Below, one piece after another: positions 1 to 8,311 of a stretch of 64,000 nucleotides of DNA; position 1 is the stretch's first letter, and each line of letters starts with the position of its first letter. The notes under the pieces are model-generated. The model had not been told where the DNA came from. It made no database searches and worked only from the letters and a program-made list of their open reading frames with translations. The stretch comes from Maridesulfovibrio sp. (GTDB lineage Bacteria; Desulfobacterota; Desulfovibrionia; Desulfovibrionales; Desulfovibrionaceae). The stretch is from contig NZ_OY762999.1 of assembly GCF_963666665.1 (NCBI RefSeq), positions 1,183,501 to 1,247,500 of the forward strand, in the 5' to 3' direction. The translations under genes were made by a program, and so were the position numbers.

Positions 1-567
1 CTTAAGAGCTGCCTGTTCGAAAATGCCGGAGGGACTGGCTGAATAGACGGAAAAGTTTACAGGATTTCCTTTGCTGGTAACCAACATGCGCACCACGACT
101 TCTCCTTCAATTCGTTTACGCTTTGCTCCATAGGGATATTCAGGAGGGTAATTTCTGGTAATTTGTGGCATTTCATCCACTTCATCCATTTCAAAGCCGA
201 CTCCGCCTAATTCCATGCGGGGAATGGAAATTCCGCCTTTCAGGCCGGGATGCATGTCAGCCTTGAAATTTGGAGTGTTAATATCCATTCTTGGTTTAGT
301 ATTCTTTGGGCGGTTGGTTTTTGATGAGAATGTCTTATGCAATTGCTTTGGTGGCTTGGGGTCGTCCAGTATTTTGCGTTCAAGTGGTTCCACCGGTTCT
401 TCTTTCTGATCTTGTGCAATACGGATTGCTCCATTAACAACCGGATTTACGGACGGTTTTTCCGCAGTGTTGAGTAGAACTACCCCGATATATATCAGCC
501 CGGCGATCATGACGGAGCCAAGGCAGGCTGCAACAAAGTCTCCGGTTCCTCGTGTGTTCCGGAGCAT
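1..567 (-). CDS. tonB: TonB-family energy transducer, C-terminal part cut by window edge
   Basis: TonB proteins carry energy from an ExbB/ExbD motor to outer-membrane receptors across the periplasm. The reading frame is open from an ATG at 567-565 to the left edge, giving 189 visible residues. It has a short cytoplasmic start, one membrane segment at about residues 11-32, a Lys/Pro-rich linker, and the beginning of a TonB C-terminal domain (YPPEYPYGAKRKRIEGEVVV, then a segment ending FEQAALK). The start overlaps the exbD stop by one base (TAATG), so it is translationally coupled as the last visible gene of the operon. The end of the domain lies outside the window. The family assignment is firm from both domain and context; which receptor it serves cannot be told. 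Confidence 0.85.
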   Translation of the reverse strand, partial: MLRNTRGTGDFVAACLGSVMIAGLIYIGVVLLNTAEKPSVNPVVNGAIRIAQDQKEEPVEPLERKILDDPKPPKQLHKTFSSKTNRPKNTKPRMDINTPNFKADMHPGLKGGISIPRMELGGVGFEMDEVDEMPQITRNYPPEYPYGAKRKRIEGEVVVRMLVTSKGNPVNFSVYSASPSGIFEQAALK

Positions 568-977
568 TATTTTTTCCTCGCCGCGAGGCTGATGTTCTGC
601 ACTCCGGCAAGGCGGCATTGATCAAGAACCTGTACAGCGGCTCCGGTCATGCTGTCTTTGTCTGCGACAATTACAACAGCTCCTTCAGGCGTTTCTGCAA
701 GAAAACGTTCCATATAAGCCCGAACCGAGCGGATATCTAAGGGTCTTCCTTCAATAAAAATTTGTCCTTCCGCAGTAAGGCCTAAAATGACATTAGCCTT
801 TTCTTTGGTCTCCGCGCTTTGCGCAGAAGGGCGCTGCACATCAACTCCCGCTTCGCGTACGAAGCTGGTGGTTACAATGAAGAAGATAAGTAAAATGAAA
901 ACCATATCAATGAGGGGAGTCATGTTGATTTCACTGCCTCCGCCTCGTCTGGTGCGTGAATGACGGATACTTCTCAT
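567..977 (-). CDS. exbD: ExbD/TolR-family biopolymer transport protein
   Basis: This is the ExbD component of the proton-driven motor that energises TonB. It has about 136 residues with a short cytoplasmic N-terminus, the conserved stretch NMTPLIDMVFILLIFFIVTT with its membrane Asp, and a periplasmic domain ending in GVQNISLAARKK. I start it at the ATG at 977-975 (MRSIRHSRTRRGG), which overlaps the upstream exbB stop as ATGA. A longer in-frame start at 1034 would add an unlikely 19-residue extension inside exbB. It lies between exbB and tonB in one minus-strand operon. The family call is certain. Confidence 0.92.
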   Translation of the reverse strand: MRSIRHSRTRRGGGSEINMTPLIDMVFILLIFFIVTTSFVREAGVDVQRPSAQSAETKEKANVILGLTAEGQIFIEGRPLDIRSVRAYMERFLAETPEGAVVIVADKDSMTGAAVQVLDQCRLAGVQNISLAARKK

Positions 978-1612
978 CTGGCTATCCCTTTCTGAGTGCT
1001 TAGGCTGTCGGTCTGTTCTTGAAGGCAAATGCAAAATAATTCCATCCGGGATTTCAGTTTTTCCCCCTTGCGCAGAAGTATTCCTCCCAGAATCAGTCCC
1101 GGAACAGCGGCTACCAGACCGCTTTGAGTTGTGACTAAAGCTTCGGATATACCTGAAGCCAGAGCACGTGCGTTTCCGGTTCCGAACTGGGCAATTACAT
1201 CAAAGGTCGAAATCATACCGGTTACTGTCCCCAGAAGGCCAAGCAGTGGAGCCGCGGCCGCAAGAATCAGGATAGTACCGATGTTGCACATGGTGGTGAA
1301 CTCATGACGCACACGTATTGATTTCAGCAGTTCCCTGTTTAAATCAGGATCATTACCGTTCGCATCCATATGCTCAGAGAGAATATCGAATTGCCACACC
1401 GGGAGTTTTATTTTGCATGATTGCGGCTCATTTTCATACATTTCAAGGCATTTAGCCGGAGAAAGCTCCTTATTGCTTTCACGAAAAAAGCGAAGACTCT
1501 TATATATGGCTAAAGTCCACATGATGAGTGAGAGGAGCAGCAGCGCAATCATAATATCGCCGCCGGCTTGAAAATGTTCAGTCAGGAGTTCCATGATGTT
1601 AAATTGCTGCAT
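974..1612 (-). CDS. exbB: ExbB/TolQ/MotA-family proton channel protein
   Basis: This is a classic-length ExbB of 212 residues. It shows a first membrane helix at about residues 18-40, a cytoplasmic loop, and the paired helices of the MotA/TolQ/ExbB domain (LLGLLGTVTGMISTFDVI, then GLVAAVPGLILGGILL). With ExbD it forms the proton-motive stator for TonB. The ATG at 1612 overlaps the preceding gene by 14 bases; a second in-frame ATG at 1594 is possible but has no better ribosome site. It is the second ExbB-type protein in the operon, as expected for a TonB2-type system. Confidence 0.9.
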   Translation of the reverse strand: MQQFNIMELLTEHFQAGGDIMIALLLLSLIMWTLAIYKSLRFFRESNKELSPAKCLEMYENEPQSCKIKLPVWQFDILSEHMDANGNDPDLNRELLKSIRVRHEFTTMCNIGTILILAAAAPLLGLLGTVTGMISTFDVIAQFGTGNARALASGISEALVTTQSGLVAAVPGLILGGILLRKGEKLKSRMELFCICLQEQTDSLSTQKGIAR

Positions 1613-3023
1613 GGTGCTCGTCTCTACTTTTGAGTTTGCCTTTCTTCATCAGGGCAACAGCGAATCCGGATCCTTTTTCTTCCATGTCACTAATGATTTT
1701 ATCCACGCGGCGGTCCAAAATATGATGCAGAATCATGATTGGGACTGCCACAGCCAGCCCTAACTGAGTAGTGACCAGTGCTTCGGATATGCCCCCGGAC
1801 ATCATCCGGGGATCTCCCGTGCCGTATAAAGTTATGATCTGGAAAGTGCTGATCATGCCGGTAACTGTACCCAAAAGACCCAGCAGCGGGGCAACTGCAG
1901 CTAGAACATTTAGCGAGGGCAGGGAACGTTCCAAAATCGGGAGTTCCTTGAGCAGGCCTTCTTGAAATGCATTTTCGATAATTTCTCGTGCCTGTCCCAT
2001 GTAATTCAGGGTATGTCCGATGATACGGCAGGTGGGGTATTGAGATTGTTCATTGCAGAAAGTGCGGCATTTATCCCATTCATCGTTGGCAATCATATTC
2101 AGGATCTTTCCCATGTTGCGGTCCGAGTTGCTGCGGATTCTGCTAAGGGTATAGAACCGTTCGATAACTAGAATGAAAGCTGCTATCCCAACGATTATTA
2201 TGGGCCAGACCAGCAGCCCCCCCGCACTCAGCCATTCTTGTATACTTTTCTGTTGCTGAGCCAGTCGGGCAAAAGAAGCTCCGTTTGAGATATCCACAGG
2301 AAAAGCAACACCATTGTTATCCAGAAAACTGTTCATAGTTTTGGATAGTGACCAACCCGGATCTCCCTTCACAGCTATGAGCTTGTCGCCGCCGGGGGAA
2401 GGGCGCAGAAAACCTAATGTCCCATCGGGCTGGCGGTAGGCTGAGGTGAATGAGCCGATGCGGAGTACTTCACCCGATTTTTCAGTCCCATCTGTTCCGG
2501 TGAATTTTCCCTCGCGCCGGTCAATTTTGCCGGATGCAATCATTTCATCCATGAACAGGCCTAGCAGATTCTGGATACCGCTTAATCCGGCAAATGTGTT
2601 GGCTTTCAATACTTCTTTTAAAATGACAGTTCGTTCCGGGTGTTCAGGAGTGGTCAGGCTTTCATGGAAATAATCCCGTGCCTGCTTGGCTGAGGTACGA
2701 ATAGTTCCGTCTATGGTTTGGATTTCCTGAGCCTGCTCGGCTAATTCCTTATTAAGTTGTTTTTCTTCCTTGAGGAGTTCTTCATATTTGGCTTTGAGAG
2801 AATCAAATTTATTCTGTTTAGAGTTGATGCTGTTGTCGAGTTGCTGTTTTTCAGCTTTCAGCTCACTTTGTTCTTTTGCAATAAGGGCCTTGGTTGTTTT
2901 CGCATTTTGTTTAGCTTCCAAAGCAATGCTGCCAACGGTTTTTGCGGTGTCAGTCCAGCTCTGCGCATCTGCACAGAAAGGAAACGATAAGCAAAGTAAA
3001 AGACAATATAAGACTATTTTCAT
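1599..3023 (-). CDS. TtpC-like ExbB with long periplasmic N-terminal domain
   Basis: The protein has 474 residues. It starts with a signal peptide (MKIVLYCLLLCLSFPFCADA), continues with a Lys/Glu/Gln-rich coiled coil at about residues 35-120 and a periplasmic region, and then a full MotA/TolQ/ExbB domain from about residue 265 (membrane segment LLVWPIIIVGIAAFILVIERF; motif LLGLLGTVTGMISTF near 370). This matches TtpC-like proteins of TonB2 systems, in which a third integral protein accompanies ExbB2-ExbD2-TonB2. It overlaps the upstream DUF3450 gene as ATGA and the downstream exbB by 14 bases. The family and architecture are clear; TtpC is a functional label by analogy. Confidence 0.85.
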   Translation of the reverse strand: MKIVLYCLLLCLSFPFCADAQSWTDTAKTVGSIALEAKQNAKTTKALIAKEQSELKAEKQQLDNSINSKQNKFDSLKAKYEELLKEEKQLNKELAEQAQEIQTIDGTIRTSAKQARDYFHESLTTPEHPERTVILKEVLKANTFAGLSGIQNLLGLFMDEMIASGKIDRREGKFTGTDGTEKSGEVLRIGSFTSAYRQPDGTLGFLRPSPGGDKLIAVKGDPGWSLSKTMNSFLDNNGVAFPVDISNGASFARLAQQQKSIQEWLSAGGLLVWPIIIVGIAAFILVIERFYTLSRIRSNSDRNMGKILNMIANDEWDKCRTFCNEQSQYPTCRIIGHTLNYMGQAREIIENAFQEGLLKELPILERSLPSLNVLAAVAPLLGLLGTVTGMISTFQIITLYGTGDPRMMSGGISEALVTTQLGLAVAVPIMILHHILDRRVDKIISDMEEKGSGFAVALMKKGKLKSRDEHHAAI

Positions 3024-3775
3024 TTCGCCACTCCCAGCGGAAGTTTCAATAATTCAACAGCGCGCTTTCTTTCCGCCATGTCTTTGGCGCGGTGTAGGGT
3101 CAAAGCATATGTGGGGGCCAGAGTTTTCCACGTGTTTGAGTCCTTATCCCAGATTCCGATCTCAGAGCCGTCTGTTGTCTGGTAGTAAAGGGCTGCCCGG
3201 CCAAGGCGAAAGATAGTGACCTGGGTAGTTTTCCCGTTAATCATTAATTCCTGTGTGGAAGTGGAGATATTTTGGCCGTATTCAGTCTCGACAAGTAATG
3301 CTTCGAATACCCGGCGTAGTTTTTCACTGAGTTGCAAATGGTAATCATCCAGAGAGTCACGTAAGAACTGAATTCTGCGGGTTCTTTCATCGTTCAGAAA
3401 GGGCAGGTCGGATTTCACGAAGAGTTCCAGCTGATCAACAACTGTTTCCAAAAACGGTTCAAGCTCCATCTTAATTCGTTTCGCTTCTTCTTTGCGCCGC
3501 TTCAGCTCTGCTATTACTCCTTCCTGTTTATTGACGTATCTGCTGTATTTCTGGTTCTGAAATTCCAGCCAAGCCTCAGTGGCTTTCATCTCACGAATCT
3601 CATCGGATTTCTGTTCTTTAAGATCTGCCCAGTTCTGATATTGTCGTTGCGCTTTTGCCTCTATAGCTACAGCTTTAGAGGCTTGTTCGTGTACAGTTTT
3701 GACCTGCGTATTACCCATGGCCGGGGCACATATCAGTAGCTGTGGAATAAGAGAAAGAAGGATAAATTTATTCAT
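3020..3775 (-). CDS. DUF3450-family periplasmic protein of the TonB2 operon
   Basis: This exported protein has about 251 residues, a signal peptide ending near APAMG, a long charged coiled-coil region and a globular C-terminal half (LGRAALYYQTTDGSEIGIWD). These traits fit the DUF3450 family, which commonly leads TonB2-type operons. I start it at the ATG at 3775 because AGGAGA precedes it and the signal peptide begins there; the longer frame to 3856 lacks both. It is the first gene of the five-gene operon and overlaps the next by four bases. Its biochemical role is unknown; involvement in TonB-dependent uptake is inferred from context. Confidence 0.8.
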   Translation of the reverse strand: MNKFILLSLIPQLLICAPAMGNTQVKTVHEQASKAVAIEAKAQRQYQNWADLKEQKSDEIREMKATEAWLEFQNQKYSRYVNKQEGVIAELKRRKEEAKRIKMELEPFLETVVDQLELFVKSDLPFLNDERTRRIQFLRDSLDDYHLQLSEKLRRVFEALLVETEYGQNISTSTQELMINGKTTQVTIFRLGRAALYYQTTDGSEIGIWDKDSNTWKTLAPTYALTLHRAKDMAERKRAVELLKLPLGVAK

Positions 3776-3804
3776 AGAGTCTCCTGACAATTGAACATTT
3801 GGAA

Positions 3805-3833
3805 TATTGAAAATCGCATTTGTATATAGGCAA
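3805..3833 (-). promoter_or_regulatory. TonB2 operon promoter overlapped by a Fur-box-like sequence
   Basis: On the minus strand, TTGCCT (3833-3828) and TCAATA (3810-3805) are separated by 17 bases, about 30 bases upstream of the DUF3450 start. The overlapping plus-strand sequence ATTGAAAATCGCATTTGTA (3806-3824) shares its first 11 bases with the perfect palindrome at 10887-10905. Fur control of TonB systems is established in general; for this site it is inference. Confidence 0.5.
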
Positions 3834-4250
3834 TTCCTATTGAACGGTTCTAACATTTGATGAATTAATTATTGTTGATTGTGAATCTCAATTGCAATAT
3901 AGAGGGGGTTCTTCCCGTAGTCCGGGTTGACATGCATGATCCTAAGGTTGCTCCCTTATGCCACTTAAATCGTAACTAATCCCCTCCAAAAACTTTCATG
4001 TATGCCTAAGCTCCTGCATTTATGTGCATAGCAGGATCAGGTCCTGCTTCCACATAAATGTCTATGGATTGGATTATTTTAATGGGCTTGCCGTGCGTGT
4101 TCTACGGATGCGGTAACTTTTAAGTTGAAATCTCCAGAGAAATTTTCCGGGGGATTGAGCTTCGACCCTTCAGCATTTGCAGGGGCAATAGGCTATGTTC
4201 CAGAGTCGTTTTCAGTTCTTGCGGAAAGGCAGGAACCCTTAAGAAGTCAT
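3834..4250. other. Intergenic stretch with no recognised gene
   Basis: About 420 bases between the TonB2 promoter and the tRNA terminator hold no open frame with a ribosome site. A weak inverted motif ATTGTGAATCTCAATTGCAAT near 3878-3898 could be a second metal-regulator site. Nothing else is recognised. Confidence 0.4.
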
Positions 4251-4280
4251 AAAAAAAGCCTGTTCACGTGAACAGGCTTG
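4251..4280 (-). terminator. Rho-independent terminator downstream of tRNA-Arg
   Basis: GCCTGTTCAC and GTGAACAGGC (4258-4277) form a perfect palindrome. The plus strand has seven A before it, so a minus-strand transcript ends in a U run. It lies about 78 bases downstream of the tRNA. Confidence 0.8.
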
Positions 4281-4357
4281 AAAAGTTAGGCTAGCAAAAA
4301 AGGTGAGTTAGTTTTCTAAAATATTCACCAAATTCAACTGTAAACTATTGAAATAAT

Positions 4358-4434
4358 TGGCGGGCAATACAAGATTCGAACTTGTGACCTTCAGCTCCGG
4401 AGGCTGACACTCTATCCAACTGAGCTAATTGCCC
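4358..4434 (-). tRNA. tRNA-Arg, anticodon CCG
   Basis: The minus strand folds as a full cloverleaf. The acceptor GGGCAAT pairs with ATTGCCC, the D stem is GCTC/GAGT, and the anticodon stem TCAGC/GCTGA holds loop CTCCGGA with anticodon CCG (reads CGG, arginine). The T arm carries GTTCGAATC, and the discriminator G is followed by an encoded CCA (4358-4360). The length is 77 nt including CCA. No attachment-site duplication or integrase is seen next to it. Confidence 0.95.
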
Positions 4435-4655
4435 GCGCAGAAAGCTTTACTATCCATCACTGTGCCAATCTGTCAAGAAAAAACTCCTTTATTTTGCGAA
4501 CTGTTTGTAAGTTTTGGGAAGAATTTTATTGTTTTGCGTTAGTTGAAATTTAATATGGTGTTTGGCTGCTGTTGGAATTGCTGTGCTTAGCGTTATCTAA
4601 ATATCAATTTGTTTTCTCAATGCAACACTCCTGTTGCTGAAATTGTCACAATCTA

Positions 4656-4684
4656 TTGACTCAAGTGGTTTGTTTGAGTAATTT
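4656..4684 (+). promoter_or_regulatory. Probable sigma70-type promoter of the chemoreceptor gene
   Basis: TTGACT (4656-4661) and TAATTT (4679-4684) are separated by exactly 17 bases, roughly 120 bases upstream of the chosen ATG at 4807. Nothing else is recognised in the 4435-4806 gap. Confidence 0.5.
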
Positions 4685-4806
4685 CGAAAATAACTTTTTC
4701 GGAATCGCTTATATGGTGTTCGTTGTCGTTCATAAATGTTCATCTGAAAGCAGATTTCATTGGGGTGGATTTATTTTCTTTTGAACCTTTGGAGGCAGAG
4801 GGTGCT

Positions 4807-6372
4807 ATGAAGATCAAATTGATGATTGGGGTTGGCGTGTGTGCTGTTCTGAGTGCGTTGTCAGTGTTTACCGCAGCGGAATTCGGGACTGATTTGAAAT
4901 TTGTGTTACAGATTGCAGCCGTGTCTGTTCTTGTGATTGTCCTGTTGGGAGGGATGGTCACTGTTCAGATGGTGAGCAGAGGGGCTGCGAAAAAATCAGA
5001 TGCTATTGCCAAGTATCTGAAGGGTGTTGAAGAAGGGGACTTTAATTCTAATCGGCCTGAGTCTTGTGAAGGGGATCTCGGTCAGCTTGGCAAGCAAGTC
5101 TGTTCTACTATTGATGTTCTTAAAAAAAGGATCGGTTTTTCAGAAGGGGTACTTAATGCCATTGCCGAGGCGTATCCTTTTATGACCTGTGATGCCGAGG
5201 CGAAAGTTAATTACGTTGGTAATCGGCTTTTCAAGATTTCCGGTAAAACCGGCAAGCCTGAAGATTATTACGGTTTAACAACCGGTGGGTATGTGTACGG
5301 CGACAACTCACGTAAAACAAGGACAGACCGTGTTGTGAGCGAGGGCATCCGCATTGAAGGCGAGACTTCTTTTGAGGGTGACGGCGGTCTTCATGAATTA
5401 CAGTTTTCCGGCGAGCCATTTTATGATCTTGATGATGAATTGTGCGGAGCTTTGACCATTTACTTCGACCTTACTGAGGTTAAACAGCAGCAGCGTGAAA
5501 TTCAGGAAAATGCCGAAAGGGTCGCTAATGTTGCGGCTGAACTTGTAGATATTACCGGACAGGTTAATACTGCTGCCGGAGTGATCGCTTCACAGATTGA
5601 AGAAGCGGCTAAGGGCGCGGCTTTACAGTCTGAGCGGATTACTGAAACTGCTTCCGCCATGGAAGAGATGAACAGCACAACCCTTGAAGTGGCCCGTAAC
5701 GCTGTTGATGCTGCGGATAATGCCACAGCAGCGGCTAATAATGCTCACGAAGGCCAGAACGAAGGCCGCAAGCTGGTTGAATCTATTGAGACTATGAATA
5801 CACATGCCACAAATCTGGGTACTTTCATGAGTGATCTTGGAAAGCAGACAGATTCCGTGGGAAGTGTTATAACGGTTATTCAGGATATTGCTGATCAGAC
5901 TAACCTGTTGGCTTTGAACGCTGCAATTGAGGCAGCCCGGGCAGGTGAAGCAGGGCGCGGATTTGCGGTTGTTGCCGACGAAGTGCGTAAGCTTGCTGAG
6001 AAGACCATGACTGCTACCGATGAGGTAGGCAAAGCAATCAAGGCCATTCAGGACGGGGCGCAGAGGTCCATTGAAGGTGTGCGCCTTGCAAGCAATGCCG
6101 TTGAGCAGTCAACAGAAATTGCGCACAGCTCCGGTCAGACACTAGAACGAATTGCGGAAATCGTTAACGGTACCTCTGATCAGGTTCAGTCCATTGCAAC
6201 TGCGGCGGAACAACAATCCGCGACCAGTGAGGAGATCAACCGGGCAGTTGATGACATCAACTCCATCGCCGCCCAGACAGCGGAAGGCATGCATGCCGCC
6301 AATGAAGCCAGTTCCGAATTGGTCCGGATGAGCGATGAGCTTAATACTTTAATTAAACAGCTTTCTTCCTAG
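4807..6372 (+). CDS. Methyl-accepting chemotaxis protein with cytoplasmic PAS-like domain
   Basis: This chemoreceptor of 521 residues signals to CheA/CheW. Two membrane helices at about residues 4-24 and 33-57 are joined by only a few residues, so it has essentially no periplasmic ligand domain. A PAS-like segment follows at about 110-230, then the methylated helices and the kinase-contact tip (DQTNLLALNAAIEAARAGEA). The tail ends LIKQLSS and lacks a CheR/CheB-binding pentapeptide. I start at 4807, preceded by GGAGGCAGAGGG, rather than at the upstream TTG at 4723. It probably senses an intracellular or membrane-associated cue through PAS; the ligand is unknown. It stands alone, not in a che operon. 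Confidence 0.9.
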   Translation: MKIKLMIGVGVCAVLSALSVFTAAEFGTDLKFVLQIAAVSVLVIVLLGGMVTVQMVSRGAAKKSDAIAKYLKGVEEGDFNSNRPESCEGDLGQLGKQVCSTIDVLKKRIGFSEGVLNAIAEAYPFMTCDAEAKVNYVGNRLFKISGKTGKPEDYYGLTTGGYVYGDNSRKTRTDRVVSEGIRIEGETSFEGDGGLHELQFSGEPFYDLDDELCGALTIYFDLTEVKQQQREIQENAERVANVAAELVDITGQVNTAAGVIASQIEEAAKGAALQSERITETASAMEEMNSTTLEVARNAVDAADNATAAANNAHEGQNEGRKLVESIETMNTHATNLGTFMSDLGKQTDSVGSVITVIQDIADQTNLLALNAAIEAARAGEAGRGFAVVADEVRKLAEKTMTATDEVGKAIKAIQDGAQRSIEGVRLASNAVEQSTEIAHSSGQTLERIAEIVNGTSDQVQSIATAAEQQSATSEEINRAVDDINSIAAQTAEGMHAANEASSELVRMSDELNTLIKQLSS

Positions 6373-6399
6373 TACAGTCCCGTACTCCATTGTCCGAAG

Positions 6400-6436
6400 C
6401 AGGTCGCATTGTTTATACAGTGCGGCCTGTTTCACT
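6400..6436 (+). terminator. Possible terminator after the chemoreceptor gene
   Basis: CAGGTCGCA (6400-6408) and TGCGGCCTG (6421-6429) pair with one G-U. The U tract after it is interrupted (TTTCACTTT), so this is a weak call. Confidence 0.4.
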
Positions 6437-6509
6437 TTGTAAGGTCGGGACCTTGACCCCGTAGTGTAACCATCATACTCCGGCTTAAGTCGTGCTTGAG
6501 GGGGATAGT

Positions 6510-6980
6510 TTGCAAAGCTTGAAATTATATTTTGTTGTGGCGATTCTGGGTTTTATTACAGGGTGTTCGTCGATTGATGTTGTTAATGAGCCTGTTCCGG
6601 AGATTTTGCAGGCGGAGAAGGTTTGCATCATTGAACATGATGGTACCCGTGAACTCTTTAAGACAACTCTTAAGGAATGGATGCGGGATCAAGGAATTAC
6701 GCCGGACGTTTATCCGCAGGATACTTCCGTAGATATTTGCGAATGGACTATCACTTACGAAGGACGGTGGTCATGGATGGTCGGTTTGTACCTGGCTGAT
6801 GCAAAGATCTCAGCTTATCGTGATGGCTACGAGGCCGGGCGAGCATGGTTGGGTATAGGAAAATGGGATGGCTACAAATGGGAAAACGGAAAAGTCCGCA
6901 TTTATAAATTGATGGACATGCTTTCCGGTAAAGTCGGCCATTACGAATTACCAACTATACAGAATGATAAAGCCGATTAA
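6510..6980 (+). CDS. Sbal_3080-like lipoprotein of unknown function
   Basis: This predicted lipoprotein has 156 residues, with signal peptide MQSLKLYFVVAILGFITG and lipidation Cys19. The start chosen is a TTG at 6510 because GAGGGGGA precedes it at proper spacing and the signal peptide begins there; a GTG at 6492 is the longer alternative. The mature part has a conserved-looking CEWTITYEGRWSW block and a DAKISAYRDGYEAG segment, resembling the Sbal_3080 lipoprotein family. It probably sits in a membrane facing the periplasm. It is monocistronic, with a strong terminator just downstream. No enzymatic motif is visible. Confidence 0.7.
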   Translation: MQSLKLYFVVAILGFITGCSSIDVVNEPVPEILQAEKVCIIEHDGTRELFKTTLKEWMRDQGITPDVYPQDTSVDICEWTITYEGRWSWMVGLYLADAKISAYRDGYEAGRAWLGIGKWDGYKWENGKVRIYKLMDMLSGKVGHYELPTIQNDKAD

Positions 6981-6997
6981 TCCGTAAAAGCTTGTGC

Positions 6998-7031
6998 AAA
7001 AAACGTCCCTTCAGTGAGGGGACGTTTTTTT
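6998..7031 (+). terminator. Rho-independent terminator after the lipoprotein gene
   Basis: The hairpin CGTCCC / GGGACG is flanked by an A run and an eight-base T run on the plus strand. Confidence 0.85.
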
Positions 7032-7109
7032 TATTCGAAACCGTGAGCTGTGATCCGAAATGTGCTATTCTCTAGATGAACCACAATAATCTCAGCAAGG
7101 AGCGTGAGT

Positions 7110-7514
7110 ATGGGTGTCAGTTGGGGAGTACGGGTCAGGGTGGTTATTCTTTTCCTTTTGGGGGCAATTCTGTCTTTTCCGGGCGCGCTGCTGGTTCTGT
7201 CCGGATTTATGGAGCCTGATATGGGGTCGGATGATGCTTTGGCCATGTTTTTTATGGGCGGTTTGCTCAGTTTTTGTGGATTGCTGATCTGGTGGATGAT
7301 GCGCAAGGTCTACCGCCGTGGCAAGTATATGACTGCCCGTATGTGCCGGACGCAGGATGATGAGGACGCTGCTATGGGGATGGCTATGGCCCAAACTCAT
7401 TATATAGCTTCAACCATGCATGACTCTGCTGACAATGATTTTGACTCAGGGGATGTTGATTCTGATATTGATACGGATTTCGATTCCGGCGGCGATTTTG
7501 ATATCAATGATTGA
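7110..7514 (+). CDS. Small two-helix membrane protein with Asp-rich tail
   Basis: The protein has 134 residues with two hydrophobic helices at about residues 8-28 and 45-65, a basic stretch after the second (RKVYRRGKY), and a strongly acidic C-terminus of Asp/Ser/Gly repeats (SGDVDSDIDTDFDSGG). The ATG at 7110 follows AAGGAG at seven bases, better than the GTG at 7104. No family was recognised. The acidic tail could bind cations or basic partners, but that is speculation. Its 3' end abuts the convergent AraC-family gene with no gap. Confidence 0.65.
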   Translation: MGVSWGVRVRVVILFLLGAILSFPGALLVLSGFMEPDMGSDDALAMFFMGGLLSFCGLLIWWMMRKVYRRGKYMTARMCRTQDDEDAAMGMAMAQTHYIASTMHDSADNDFDSGDVDSDIDTDFDSGGDFDIND

Positions 7515-8300
7515 TCAGCAGGATTTGTTGATCAGTTTTGAATACGCCTTGGCGGTGATCCCGTAGACGCTTTTGAATTGGCGGTTGAAATGCGAGAGGT
7601 CATAGAATCCGCAATCGAGCATGACTGCGTACAATTCTTCTCCGCTATCAAGGAGCTTTTTGGCCTGTTCAGTCCTGCAACTGAGGAAGAACTGGTATGG
7701 CGAGAGTCCTTTCATTGCCTTGAATTGACGGATGAAGTGGAATTTGGACATCTGCACTTCCTTGCAGATTTCATCGAGTTTCAGCGGTGCTTCGAAATTG
7801 TCGTGCATCATTTCAACCGCGCGTTGTACCGCCTTGTAATTACGGGGGGTACGCCGTTGTTCTACTGTATTCGCTGTCCGGTCTATGACGTCCATGATCA
7901 GCTCGCTGGTCAGCAGGTCTCCTTTGCCTGTTTCGATTGAACGGGTCAGGTTAACAATGTTTGCTGCCAGTTTCGGATCATTAATTATAGGAGTGGAGAA
8001 TTTCAGCACATCCTTTTTGCCGGATACTTTTTCAAACAGCTCCCGCGGGATGTAGGTCATAACATATTCAAGTCCTGTTTCACCTCCGGAGCAGCCGTCA
8101 TGCAATTGTTCCGGGCTGAAAAGCATGATTCCGCCCGGTTTTGAATACAGCATTTCCCCTTCCAACCAATATTTTTGAATTCCTTGCAGGGTCACTCCTA
8201 TGGCGTATTCCTCATGGGAGTGCTTCCTGTATTTGAATTCATCAAATCTGGCTGAAAGAACGGTCAGGTCTTCATGATGTGTGTAGTTGAATTCCCGCAT
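7515..8300 (-). CDS. AraC-family transcriptional regulator with cupin sensor domain
   Basis: This regulator of 261 residues has an N-terminal cupin-like sensor (HSHEEYAIGVTLQGIQKYW, then PGGIMLFSPEQLHDG) and a C-terminal double helix-turn-helix AraC domain (LDEICKEVQMSKFHFIRQFK, then MLDCGFYDLSHFNRQFKSVY). The start is the ATG at 8300 (MREFNYTHHEDL); the frame open to 8438 runs back through the upstream gene. It begins 11 bases after the stop of the LysE-type exporter, so the two are probably co-transcribed. It most likely senses the exporter's substrate or a related amino acid. Confidence 0.85.
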   Translation of the reverse strand: MREFNYTHHEDLTVLSARFDEFKYRKHSHEEYAIGVTLQGIQKYWLEGEMLYSKPGGIMLFSPEQLHDGCSGGETGLEYVMTYIPRELFEKVSGKKDVLKFSTPIINDPKLAANIVNLTRSIETGKGDLLTSELIMDVIDRTANTVEQRRTPRNYKAVQRAVEMMHDNFEAPLKLDEICKEVQMSKFHFIRQFKAMKGLSPYQFFLSCRTEQAKKLLDSGEELYAVMLDCGFYDLSHFNRQFKSVYGITAKAYSKLINKSC

Positions 8301-8311
8301 AACTAATATAC

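Noticed and set aside
4358..4434. Integration site for a mobile element at tRNA-Arg
   Set aside because: The 3' end of the tRNA is not repeated nearby, no integrase is present, and the flanks carry ordinary chromosomal genes.
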